From NCBI GenBank assembly GCA_036583965.1, contig JAZBQD010000005.1, positions 1,504,314 to 1,568,313 on the forward strand: DNA of 64,000 nt, written 5' to 3'. The notes under the pieces are model-generated. The model ran no database searches. It saw nothing but the letters and a program-made list of their open reading frames with translations, and was not told the origin of the DNA. Both the position numbers and the translations under genes were made by a program. This stretch comes from Prunella strophiata. Taxonomy: Eukaryota > Chordata > Aves > Passeriformes > Prunellidae. Below, piece by piece: positions 28,856 to 39,600 of the stretch; position 1 is the stretch's first letter; the number at the start of each line of letters is the position of its first letter.

Positions 28856-31833
28856 CTGCTCAGGAGGAAGGAACAAGTGTCAGCAATAGGAACTGTGAGC
28901 AGAAAAGAAGTTCCACCAAGTGATTTGCTCCCAGCATCCCAGTGCCACCAATCCTAACCCCTCAGGATCTCATCTATCAACTGACTTTAAAAAGGCAGCA
29001 GATAACAGTTATAATTTCCTCTGCAGATGCCATTGAGATGGTGCCCTGATAAAGCCATAGGCACAATGGGGAGCTGTGGACACAGAGCTGTGACCAGAGG
29101 ATGCCAGAGTGACACTCCTGTGTCACACACACACACAGGAGCTCCAGGAAGCCCCCAAGTGCCCTCACTTGTTCTGGTTTCAAACCAAATGTGCTGGCAT
29201 TTATGTAAGAGGGTTTGAGTTACGAAACTAAGAGGATGTAATTACTATCCAAACATTTTTCATTCACTCTTGTGTTCACTCTCAGTGCAGCAGCGTTTCC
29301 TCTGTGAGCTCAAACAAGTCTCGTGTTCATGGAGGCAGCTGTGCCCCTCCTGTTGCAGTAGTTACCATAATATCAGTTAAATAGTATTAATTACCTAAAA
29401 AACAGCTCCAACCATCCCATCCTCCTGGAAATGGGAAGAGATTTTGTCCAGCTTTTCACCACAGAAGCCAACAAGACTATATCAGATTTATTTTTTTTTT
29501 TCCATAGCTTTCTTTCGTGGAGGAGGAAAGGAGGGGAGATTAATTTAAAGAGTTCTCTGATAAGACAAAAATAAAGCCTGTAGGGAACGCCTTTCCTTCT
29601 TTCCTCTTTTATTCCTAGTCCCGTGTCACACAATGCCTGTGGCAAGGGCGTGAACTGACCCTGCAATGCCAACTCCAGGCAGGCTGAGCTCTTCCTTGTA
29701 TTTTCCATTAATTCCTTTAACGGATTTGCACAGTCACAGAACTCTGGATCCAGTGGGAGTCCAGGTCTGCCAGACAACTGGCCACACACAAACAGAAACA
29801 CCTTCAGACAAGGTGGCATAAACAGCCAATCAAAGGGAGGAAAGATGACATTTCTGAAATCCTCACAGGTACAGAATGCACCTGCTCAAAAATGAAAGAT
29901 GGGGAATTCTGCAACACCTCAGTCCAGGAGAATTCAGGGGCACAGGCAGAGTCTGGCAGCTCCCAGTGCTGGAATGGGAGCCCTGGGAACAGAAAAGCTT
30001 CCCTAGTGCTGTTCCCTGCCTGCAGACAGAACAGGTGGTAGGTGAACACATCTCTGTCCTGGGAGATGCAGTTAGGGCCTTTCTCTCACATTCCAGAATT
30101 CCTCTGATGTCCTGGAGAGAACAGCACGCCATGACAGCACTGATTTTATCAGAACAGTGATTTTGGTGGAGTTTTCAGACACCCAGGTTGAACTATAGCT
30201 GCAAACAAGTGACGCTGGTTTTGTGGGGATGTTGAAACACACTGAAACCACTTATCAATGCTGCCTTTCCAGGTGCAGCTACCTGCAGCCTCAGCCTCTG
30301 AAAGGCACACAGAGCCCCTTCCAACCAGCAACAGAAACCCAGACTGGGGTTACTTTCTGAAATTCCTGCCTTTTAACACCTTCTGCATCACCAAGTCCCC
30401 TGTAAACCTCCATCCAAGCTGCACTGAGAGTGGTCTGCATTTGATGGGTCTTTGACAACAGCACAAATCACCATCCACAAAGACAAAGGATCTCATTTCC
30501 ACCTTCTCCCTTTTTAAAAGTCATATTGCATACACAAATAAACCCAGTATTTCTGTGATGCAGAATGCAGCCCCCACTCTCAATCCCCAGGAGCCTCAGA
30601 ATACACACAGAGAGATTACAGATAGAATTTACTGCTGGAAAATCCCACAGAAAGAATTCTGTCCATGTTAAAGACCAATGCTGAATGAGCCGTGTCATGC
30701 CACAGTTTGAACTTTGTTTTATGACTAATCTTGAGCCAAAGGGAGCTCACCTGAGGCCCCACTGCAGTTTAAATGGCCTTTCACAGAGCAGAGTCAGCTG
30801 TGCCCAGGAAACAGGAGCGGGGCATTCATCACAGCTCCCCTGGCACAAGGAACAGGTGCTCATTGACACACAGAAGGAACAGTTCAGTAAAACACTGAGA
30901 AACACAACTGAATGTAATTGTTCAGAAAATAGCCCTGGTTTGGATGCCTGAGCATCCCCCTGCATCTCCAACCAGCCCTTTCAGGGTTGCATCTTCTCCC
31001 TGTTGAGCTCTTCTCTTTCCCTGCCATTCTCCATCAAAGCCACAGGTGCATTGAGTTAATCTGGCCTGTTTAGGCAAAAGTCTCTTTATAAACTCAGTAC
31101 CTGCTGCTGGGACATTCAGCTGGAAAGAGAAGCAGCCTATCTGGAATCTCAGTCACTAGAAATGACATGAAACAGAGAACTCTGACATTCCTTGAAACTT
31201 GTGCTCCCACATTTTTATGCTATTCCACATTCTTAACACTTTCTCATTCATTTACAGTTTTGACATGTTCAAGTATCTCTGGGCTTTCATTACTGCTCCT
31301 TCTGAATAGTTTATTCAGAGAAATTTCAGAAAACACATAATAAGATTTAAACAAGACTATGAATGTTCTGCCTGCTGCAATGGAAGCAGGTTCTGTGGAA
31401 GGTGGCACAGAGTCCAGAGGGGATGGAAAGGGAGACAGGGATGCCAGAGGTGTGCCAGATGTTAGGGAAGGTCTGTGACTGAGCCACAATCGAACACAGC
31501 ACATCAAGTCCACCTCCAATAACTTTACCCAAGAGTTTAACAGCAGAATATAAATCCCTTTATGTGGAAAGATCCTGAAAGGAAAACTGACTAACGCTTC
31601 CCAAGGTGGAAGTGGCCTATTCATTACAAGCGACCACAGGAACGGGCCACCCGCGGGCACCACGCTCCAGCCCCGGGCACGAACCCGCCGAGAGCCGGAG
31701 GCTGCGGGCAGCGGAGGGCGCGGCCCCTCGAGCCCCCGGCCAGCTCTGCCGCTGCGGCCGAGCCCCGGTGCCCGCGGCCGGGCACAGATGAGCGGAGCGG
31801 GGCCCGGCTTCGCCCTGCACCGCCCGGACTCAC
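28856..31833. other. LIMA1 5' intron (between the presumed non-coding first exon and the first coding exon)
   Basis: About 3 kb without recognised coding sequence. A small CA run lies near 29127-29138. Confidence 0.55.
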
Positions 31834-31928
31834 CCGCGGCCCAGCCGAGCCCCGCGGCGGGTCCGGCCCCGGCTGGCTCTGCTGTCGGGAGGGAGGTCCC
31901 GGGGGTCCTGACCCCGCCCCGCGCTCTT

Positions 31929-32160
31929 ATCCCGGCCGAACCGGGGGGAGAGGTCCCGGCACACCTGTCCCGGCCCAACCGGCGGGTCCCGGCACACCTT
32001 CCCGGCCCAGCCGGCAGATCCTACCGCACCTGTGCGTCGTCTTCCCGCCCCGCCCCACGTACCTGTCCCGGCGGAACGAGGGAGATCCCAGCGCACCTGC
32101 CGCAGCTGAAACAACGGGTCCAACGCACCTGGCCCGGCCGAACCGGCGACTGCACCTCCG
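31929..32160. repeat. Degenerate ~35-bp GC-rich repeats in the LIMA1 CpG island
   Basis: Two close copies of ggtcccggcacacctgtccc + ggcccaaccggcg, then diverged copies (agatcccagcgcacctgccg; ggtccaacgcacctggccc + ggccgaaccggcg). Four carry CACCTG (31962-31967, 32027-32032, 32094-32099, 32126-32131), i.e. CAGGTG on the gene strand. Confidence 0.65.
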
Positions 32161-32189
32161 CGCCCGCCGCAGCAACGGGCAGCGCCTCC

Positions 32190-32222
32190 GGCCACGCCCC
32201 GGCCACGCCCCCGCCCCATTGG
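32190..32222 (-). promoter_or_regulatory. GC/CACCC boxes and CCAAT box of LIMA1
   Basis: Plus-strand gccacgccccggccacgccc, ccgcccc and ATTGG (32218-32222) give GGGGCGTGG-type Sp/KLF sites and CCAAT on the minus strand, a typical CpG-promoter layout. The minisatellite begins about 30 bp further upstream. Confidence 0.5.
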
Positions 32223-32248
32223 CCCTGGCCCCCGACGCGCGGCCCACG

Positions 32249-35042
32249 CCTTGGCTCTGTCCCCCTGGCTTGGGTCTGTCCCCCTGGTTTGGGTCTGTCC
32301 CCCTCTCTTGGCTCTGTCCCCTTGGTTTGGGTCTGTCCCCTTGGTTTGGGTCTGTCCCCCTGGTTTGGCTCTGTCCCCCTGGCTTGGGTCTGTCCCCCTC
32401 TCTTGGCTCTGTCCCCCTGGTTTGGGTCTGTCCCCCTGGTTTGGGTCTGTCCCCTTGGTTGGGTCTGTCCCCCTGGCTTGGGTCTGTCCCCCTGGCTTGG
32501 GTCTGTCCCCCTGGCTTGGCTCTGTCCCCCTGGTTTGGGTCTGTCCCCCTGGCTTGGCTCTGTCCCCCTGGTTTGGGTCTGTCCCCCTGGCTTGGGTCTG
32601 TCCCCTTGGTTGGGTCTGTCCCCCTGGCTTGGGTCTGTCCCCCTGGTTTGGGTCTGTCCCCTTGGTTGGGTCTGTCCCCCTCTCTTGGCTCTGTCCCCCT
32701 GGCTTGGGTCTGTCCCCCTCTCTTGGCTCTGTCCCCCTGGTTTGGGTCTGTCCCCCTGGCTTGGGTCTGTCCCCCTCTCTTGGCTCTGTCCCCCTGGTTT
32801 GGGTCTGTCCCCCTGGCTTGGCTCTGTCCCCCTGGCTTGGGTCTGTCCCCTTGGTTGGGTCTGTCCCCCTGGCTTGGCTCTGTCCCCCTGGCTTGGGTCT
32901 GTCCCCCTGGCTTGGCTCTGTCCCCCTGGCTTGGCTCTGTCCCCCTGGCTTGGGTCTGTCCCCCTGGCTTGGCTCTGTCCCCCTGGCTTGGCTCTGTCCC
33001 CCTGGCTTGGGTCTGTCCCCCTGGCTTGGCTCTGTCCCCCTGGCTTGGCTCTGTCCCCCTGGTTTGGGTCTGTCCCCCTGGCTTGGCTCTGTCCCCCTGG
33101 CTTGGGTCTGTCCCCCTGGCTTGGCTCTGTCCCCCTGGCTTGGCTCTGTCCCCCTGGCTTGGCTCTGTCCCCCTGGCTTGGGTCTGTCCCCCTGGCTTGG
33201 GTCTGTCCCCTTGGTTTGGGTCTGTCCCCTTGGTTGGGTCTGTCCCCTTGGTTGGGTCTGTCCCCCTCTCTTGGCTCTGTCCCCCTGGCTTGGCTCTGTC
33301 CCCCTGGCTTGGGTCTGTCCCCCTGGCTTGGCTCTGTCCCCCTGGCTTGGGTCTGTCCCCCTGGCTTGGGTCTGTCCCCCTGGCTTGGCTCTGTCCCCCT
33401 GGCTTGGCTCTGTCCCCCTGGCTTGGCTCTGTCCCCCTGGCTTGGGTCTGTCCCCCTGGCTTGGCTCTGTCCCCCTGGCTTGGCTCTGTCCCCCTGGCTT
33501 GGGTCTGTCCCCTTGGTTGGGTCTGTCCCCCTGGCTTGGCTCTGTCCCCCTGGTTGGGTCTGTCCCCCTGGCTTGGGTCTGTCCCCCTCTCTTGGCTCTG
33601 TCCCCCTGGCTTGGGTCTGTCCCCCTCTCTTGGCTCTGTCCCCCTGGCTTGGCTCTGTCCCCCTGGCTTGGCTCTGTCCCCCTGGCTTGGCTCTGTCCCC
33701 CTGGCTTGGCTCTGTCCCCCTGGCTTGGGTCTGTCCCCTTGGTTGGGTCTGTCCCCCTGGCTTGGCTCTGTCCCCCTGGCTTGGCTCTGTCCCCCTGGTT
33801 TGGGTCTGTCCCCTTGGTTGGGTCTGTCCCCCTGGCTTGGGTCTGTCCCCCTGGCTTGGCTCTGTCCCCCTGGCTTGGGTCTGTCCCCTTGGTTGGGTCT
33901 GTCCCCTTGGTTGGGTCTGTCCCCCTGGTTTGGCTCTGTCCCCCTGGCTTGGGTCTGTCCCCCTGGTTTGGCTCTGTCCCCTTGGTTTGGGTCTGTCCCC
34001 CTGGCTTGGGTCTGTCCCCCTGGCTTGCTCTGTCCCCCTGGCTTGGGTCTGTCCCCCTCTCTTGGCTCTGTCCCCTTGGTTTGGCTCTGTCCCCCTGGCT
34101 TGGCTCTGTCCCCCTGGTTTGGGTCTGTCCCCCTGGTTTGGGTCTGTCCCCCTGGCTTGGTCTGTCCCCCTCTCTTGGCTCTGTCCCCCTGGCTTGGCTC
34201 TGTCCCCCTGGCTTGGCTCTGTCCCCTTGGTTTGGGTCTGTCCCCCTGGTTTGGGTCTGTCCCCCTCACCTGGCTCTGTCCCCCTCTCTTGGCTCTGTCC
34301 CCTTGGTTTGGGTCTGTCCCCCTGGTTTGGGTCTGTCCCCCTCACCTGGCTCTGTCCCCCTGGTTTGGGTCTGTCCCCTTGGTTTGGGTCTGTCCCCCTG
34401 GTTTGGGTCTGTCCCCTTGGTTGGGTCTGTCCCCTTGGCTTGGCTCTGTCCCCTGGTTTGGGTCTGTCCCCTTGGCTTGTCTCTGTCCCCCTGGCTTGGC
34501 TCTGTCCCCTTGGTTTGGCTCTGTCCCCTTGGTTTGGGTCTGTCCCCTTGGTTTGGGTCTGTCCCCCTGGCTTGGCTCTGTCCCCTTGGTTTGGCTCTGT
34601 CCCCCGGTTTGGCTCTGTCCCCCTGGCCTGGCTCTGTCCCCCTGGCTTGGGTCTGTCCCCTTGGTTTGGGTCTGTCCCCCTGGCCTGGCTCTGTCCCCCT
34701 CTCTTGGCTCTGTCCCCCTGGCTTGGGTCTGTCCCCCTCGCTTGTCTCTGCCCCTGGTTTGGGTCTGTCCCCCCTCTCTTGCTCTGTCCCCCCTCTCTTG
34801 GCTCTGTCCCCCTGGTTTGGGTCTGTCCCCCTGGTTTGGGTCTGTCCCCCTCGCTTGTCTCTGTCCCCCTGGCTTGGGTCTGTCCCCCTCGGCTTGTCTC
34901 TGTCCCCCTGGCTGGGTCTGTCCCCCTCTCTTGGCTCTGTCCCCCTGGCTGGGTCTGTCCCACCTCTCTGGCTCTGTCCCACTGGCTTGGGTTCTGTCCC
35001 CCTCTCTTGGCTCTGTCCCCCTCTCTTGGCTGTGTCCCCCCA
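32249..35042. repeat. Minisatellite, 19-bp unit, about 147 copies
   Basis: Tandem array of CTTGGGTCTGTCCCCCTGG-type units. The commonest variants are ...GGCTTGGG/TCTGTCCCC, ...GGCTTGGC/TCTGTCCCC, ...GGTTTGGG/TCTGTCCCC, ...CTCTTGGC/TCTGTCCCC and an 18-bp form lacking one T (CTTGGTTGGG). Units are most homogeneous in the middle (about 32.8-33.8 kb) and more degenerate toward 34.7-35.04 kb. The unit is not a multiple of three and carries no stop in any phase, so open frames of 780-1154 codons appear in several frames on both strands; their translations repeat every 19 residues. It lies immediately upstream of the LIMA1 promoter. Confidence 0.97.
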
Positions 35043-35734
35043 CTCGCCTTTGGCCGCAGGTGCTTCCACCAAACCTGGCAAAAAAGGAGTGGAATGAAAG
35101 GGGTCTCAGAGCTGGGACTCGACCCCGCCCTGGCTCCCGAGGGCTCAGGAGGGGCTGTGCTGGGGAAAGCTGTGTCCATGCCACATGTTTGGTCTCCTGC
35201 AGCCTTCATTTGTTTGGAAACAAGAAAAATTGGCTTCAGCCGGCATTCCTGAGATTTAGAACATCCCTGTGTTCCTTAGCAGGACACCAGTTCTGCTCCT
35301 GGGCAGCCCTGCAGCTCCTTCAGGGATTCATCTGAACAATTAATTGCGTTTCTTTAGGTATTTCTATTTCTTTCCTCGTTATTCTTCCTAATGTGTCAAG
35401 TGCCAAATTCCTGAGTAAAAAAAAAAAAAAAAATTGTATTTATTTGGTGCTCCAGCTCCTTTCCCAGCTGCAGGTCTTGGATGTTGACATTGTCCCAAAT
35501 TCTGGACTGTCCCAAATTCCTTGGGAGCTGCTTGCAGAGCAGTGGCCATTTAGACAGGAAGTGACTAATTAAATTAATATGTTGGTGTTACTTTTGTGAC
35601 AGTCTCAGCACTGGCATGTGAAATTTAGTCATTCCAGTAAAAAGTCTGAATTATAGCCCAGAAAATCCACACACTGTAAATTATTGGTTGGATCCTGGTG
35701 GGATGGAGGTAGATCCATCCAACCTGGCCTTGGA

Positions 35735-35785
35735 TGAGGCTTGGAACACCCTGGGATAGTGGAAGGTGTCCCTTCTGGACTGGAA
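35735..35785 (+). mobile_element. Short CR1-like fragment, forward orientation
   Basis: ttggatgaggcttggaacac followed by cctgggatagtggaaggtgt and ccct is the forward CR1 3' segment. Confidence 0.5.
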
Positions 35786-36532
35786 TCCCACCTTTTTCTG
35801 GTGACAGGAACACCACGAGGCACCTCAAATGACACCAGATACCAATGTTGAGGCACTTTTGGCAAACCATCCCTGCTTTTCCAATGTGCAGCCTCATCTG
35901 AAATGCTGCAGTGATGTGCTTTGACTCAGGGTTTTATGGAAAACTTTTATTCCAATAGACTTAACAGATTTTCAAAATGAGAGATGGGTATAGACAGAGG
36001 GAGAATTTTTAGGTTACATAGGATGGAGTAGTTCTTTGGAAACTGTTGGGAATACAGGATGCACTGCAGTAGGGCCTGGAAGTTTGAATATCCAAATATC
36101 AAGGATAAAAGAATGGATCTCACTGCTTGCATTACAGCAGCCCACAGACTGCTGATTGGAGTCAGGGAGGAAGAATAACATGGATAAAAAGTCAGACTGT
36201 GCATCAAAGGCAGTGTAAAGCCTCAGCCTCTGTGCCCATGCTGGCTCTGTGAGAGCTCCATGTGCCAGAGGGATCTGCTGTGGGATTAGTGTCCAAATGA
36301 GGCCATGCCAGAACCTGAGGCACCTCACAGAGCCACGGGATGGGCCACGAGGAGGAAGAGAGCAGCACTTAGGAGATGCTGCCTTGCCTTAATTAATTGT
36401 GTATGAGGTTTCCAGGGTTTAATTTAGGGTGTTACAAACATCCTCCTGGGATTGGACCACAACATCTCCAGCACAGGGACCCACTCAGGTGGCAGCAGGA
36501 GATGCTGTTTGGGCAAATGTATGAGCAGGAAC

Positions 36533-36600
36533 GTGTCACAGAATCATGGAATCGTGGAATCTCCTGTGTTGGAAGGGACCCACCAGCCCGTGGCTGCAGA
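36533..36600 (-). mobile_element. CR1 LINE 3' end, reverse orientation, short
   Basis: cacagaatcatggaatcgtg ... gtgttggaagggacccacc: CR1 terminal octamers plus the start of the 3' region. Confidence 0.65.
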
Positions 36601-36621
36601 GAACTGGCAGTGACAGTGCTG

Positions 36622-36699
36622 TGATCTCATTCCCCACTTGCAGCTGAGGGCTCTGAGCTCTGATCTCATTCCCCACTTGCAGCTGAGGGCTCTGAGCTC
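36622..36699. repeat. Perfect 39-bp tandem duplication
   Basis: tgatctcattccccacttgc + agctgagggctctgagctc occurs twice head to tail (36622-36660 and 36661-36699) with no differences, implying a recent duplication or an assembly artefact. Confidence 0.9.
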
Positions 36700-39600
36700 A
36701 GCATTGATCTAAAATGGGATTTCTGGTGCTTTGGTGAGAGGTGGTGAAATGCAGGTTGATGGGTCAATGAGATAGGCACAATTCTCCTCTGGGAAACAAC
36801 CCCAGGTGTAATTATTAATCTGTTGGTAGTGCCTCTTGCTTTCCAGGGATATCTGGAGTCACTCTTGGAGCTGCAGAATGGGACCACTCTGGTAGGTTTA
36901 TACCTAGAGGGGAGAATCCAAAGAAACGTTTTCTGTCTTCACCCTCCCTTTCTGATGTTTCACCTGAGTCTTGCTCAGGCATTTCCTGAGGAGTCCAGCA
37001 CTGACTCCAAGTGTTGGGGCTCCTGAGCTTCCCACAGCCCAGACCCAGCACCAGCAGCCAGGGTGAAGAAACCCCCAGAAAAGCCTGGGACACCCTCATA
37101 GCTTTTTTTTTGGTTTTGAGGTCCCCACCCAATCCGTAAACTCCCAGTGACCCCTCCCAACAGCACCACTGGTTTGTTTAATCAGTGATTAAACTGGAAT
37201 TTTATTTCCATTTCCAAACATACCCTGTCAGTCTGTACATTCCCTTTTTGCTTTGTGATAAAACCAAGGTAACAGAAAAACACCATCATGGACCTTCTGT
37301 GGCATAGCTTTGCTAAGGCAGGGCTGCACACCTGTGGTTCTGATGGCACAGCCTGAGCTCTTCCCTGAGCTCTCCCCTTTCTGCCTGCAGGTAACTTTAG
37401 CCAGGAGCTGCTCACTGAGACTCTTTTATTCCTAGACAGTCAGAGCTGCTGCTTCTTCTTGGGTTACAGAATCCTTTCTTCCTCAGCCTTGGGGACTGGG
37501 AGAGACATTGGATCCACCTGCTGAACACGATTGATTCCTTCCCACCCATGTCAGGTTATTGCAGAGGCCACAAAGGAACAGGATGGATGGATGGATTCCC
37601 TGCAGGATGTGTGCTCCCTGTGGGACAGAGGCAGAACTGCTGAGCCCTTTCCTGGCAGCTCCTGCCTGTTCTTGGCCTCCTGGCTGGAGAAGCAGGAGAA
37701 TCTGAGTTCCTGGTCCTCAGCAGGGGAGCATCTCACAGCCACTCATCCAGTGTTTTTGGACCTTCCTAATTGGCCCACAGACATGACTCTGGCAGCAGTT
37801 GGGAATTCAGGAAGCACCTTTCCCACTTAACAAGGGTGAAGTGAGGAGCAGGAATCCAAAACTGCTGTTGAGTAACCCCAGCTGGGATTAACGTCCTGCG
37901 TCCTGCCCTGCCCCCAGGGCACTGTGTGCTCCTTTTTAGCAAAGACTGTCAAGCTTGGATTTAAATGCCCTTGGGAAGAGGAATGAGAGATGGGGAAAGA
38001 AGGGAGAGCAGGAAGTCCTGCGGCTTTGCCAAGATCGTTGGTAACAACATATCCAAACAACTCATGAACTTTTCCTTATTGATGGTGTGGGAACTGCTGT
38101 GCCCAGCGCAGGCCTGCCCAGATGAACAAATTAATGACATTAATATAATTTATCCATCTCTTTTCTGGTGCTTATCGGGACATTGTGAAGCCCTTTGGAC
38201 TTTTTTGCCTTTTGACTTACCTGCCTTTGAGGCACAAGTGCAGCCTTGAGGGACCATCCCAGCACAGGTCCTGGCCAAGCAGGATGTCCCTGGTGTCTCC
38301 AGGGTATTTTGCTGAGCTGATGCCTTTGGAGGAGTTAAACATTAACTCCTGGCCAGCTCCATCTGTCCAAGGTCCAGGAGGAGCCATGCTGGGTCAGCCT
38401 TGCAGCTGCATTTCCTGCTCCTGCCCTTTCCTGGTGATTCACTCGCTCCTCCTCCCTGCCAGGAAGTCTTTGACCTGGATGGAGCAGTGAGAAGGTGGGA
38501 CAGGGACACCTGAGCTCTCCTGAATGTACCTCTGGAGATCAGCTCCTTGATGGCTGGATGCCCTGGAGGGTTTCCTGGCTGGAGTACAGTGCTAGCAAGA
38601 AGGGAAAATCCTGGGTACCAAAAGACTCACCTGAGCTACAAAAAAGTCCCCCCACACTGTGTAACCAAGCAGGTCTGTGCTCCTGGCAGGCAGCTGTGAA
38701 TCCATGTGAGCCTGTTGTTGTCCTGCTGTCCCCTGCATGGATTGTTTTATTTGACCATGTTAAATAAAAGAGTAAAACCTTTTCCCTGTGGCCATTTGAA
38801 GAGTGTGGCCCAGCAGCAGGGCAGGAGGCAGATGGGAAGAGCTGGTTTATTCAAAATTATAGCCCAGTTTCTACACTCCAGCCCTGCCAAGGCTTTGGGT
38901 GTAGCCAGAGTCTGCCACAGGAGATGGATTGCTCAGGGCTGGCTGCCCCTGGGGCTGGAGCTCCATGGTTTGCCTGGCACGCTGGGATCAGACCCCGTGA
39001 TGGCTCTGAGCTGCCCAAGGCACCTCTCCCACAGCAGGACTTGGTTTTGCCTGGAAAAGCCAATCAGTTACTTCAGCACTGATGGAAGTTTGTGAAAATA
39101 CAACGGCACAATCTCTGCTGAGCTCAGGCCCAGAAGCAGAGCCAAGAGTCTCCCTGGCTTTGGATAAAACTTTGCTGTGGTTACCGGCGTCACGGGATCA
39201 TGTGATGGCAGCTGATCTCTCCAACCTCCAAAGTTCTCACTCCAGGCCTCTTCTACTGCACAAAAACATCCCTGAGTGTTCAAAACATCTTCTCCCTGCT
39301 GGGGTAATCATTTCTTGATAGCAGAATTATCAGCCAAGTGTTGTTGAGTAAACTGCCACTGCTGGTGTTTCTGATCCTGCCAAGGCCTTTTCCCAGCCCT
39401 CTTCCACTCCTGCCAGCCCAGCCACAAACCTTCAGCACCTTCAGTTAAAGGGATTTCCAAACAGACACAGTTTCTCCCTCCAGCCCAAGGACACGCTTTG
39501 GCCTGCTCAGCACAACATGTCACTTCTGTTGATTCTTCAAGTTTGGGTTTTCAGCCCAGGGAATTTAAGGGCAATCAGGTCTAAGCTGGACTCTGAGCCC

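Larger units (their letters stand above)
31620..32235 (-). promoter_or_regulatory. LIMA1: CpG-island promoter and probable non-coding exon 1 of LIMA1
   Basis: A CpG-rich island at the 5' end of the minus-strand gene. A perfect donor (GCGG|GTGAGT) with exon edge at 31834 is the best candidate end of a non-coding first exon. Open frames across the island are GC shadows. The transcription start probably lies between 31834 and about 32200; this is inference from composition and synteny. Confidence 0.65.

Noticed and set aside
31788..35335. Giant open frames of 780-1154 codons on both strands
   Set aside because: They exist only because the 19-bp repeat lacks stop codons in every phase. Translations are a 19-residue periodic string, several frames are open at once, and there are no homologues or splice logic.
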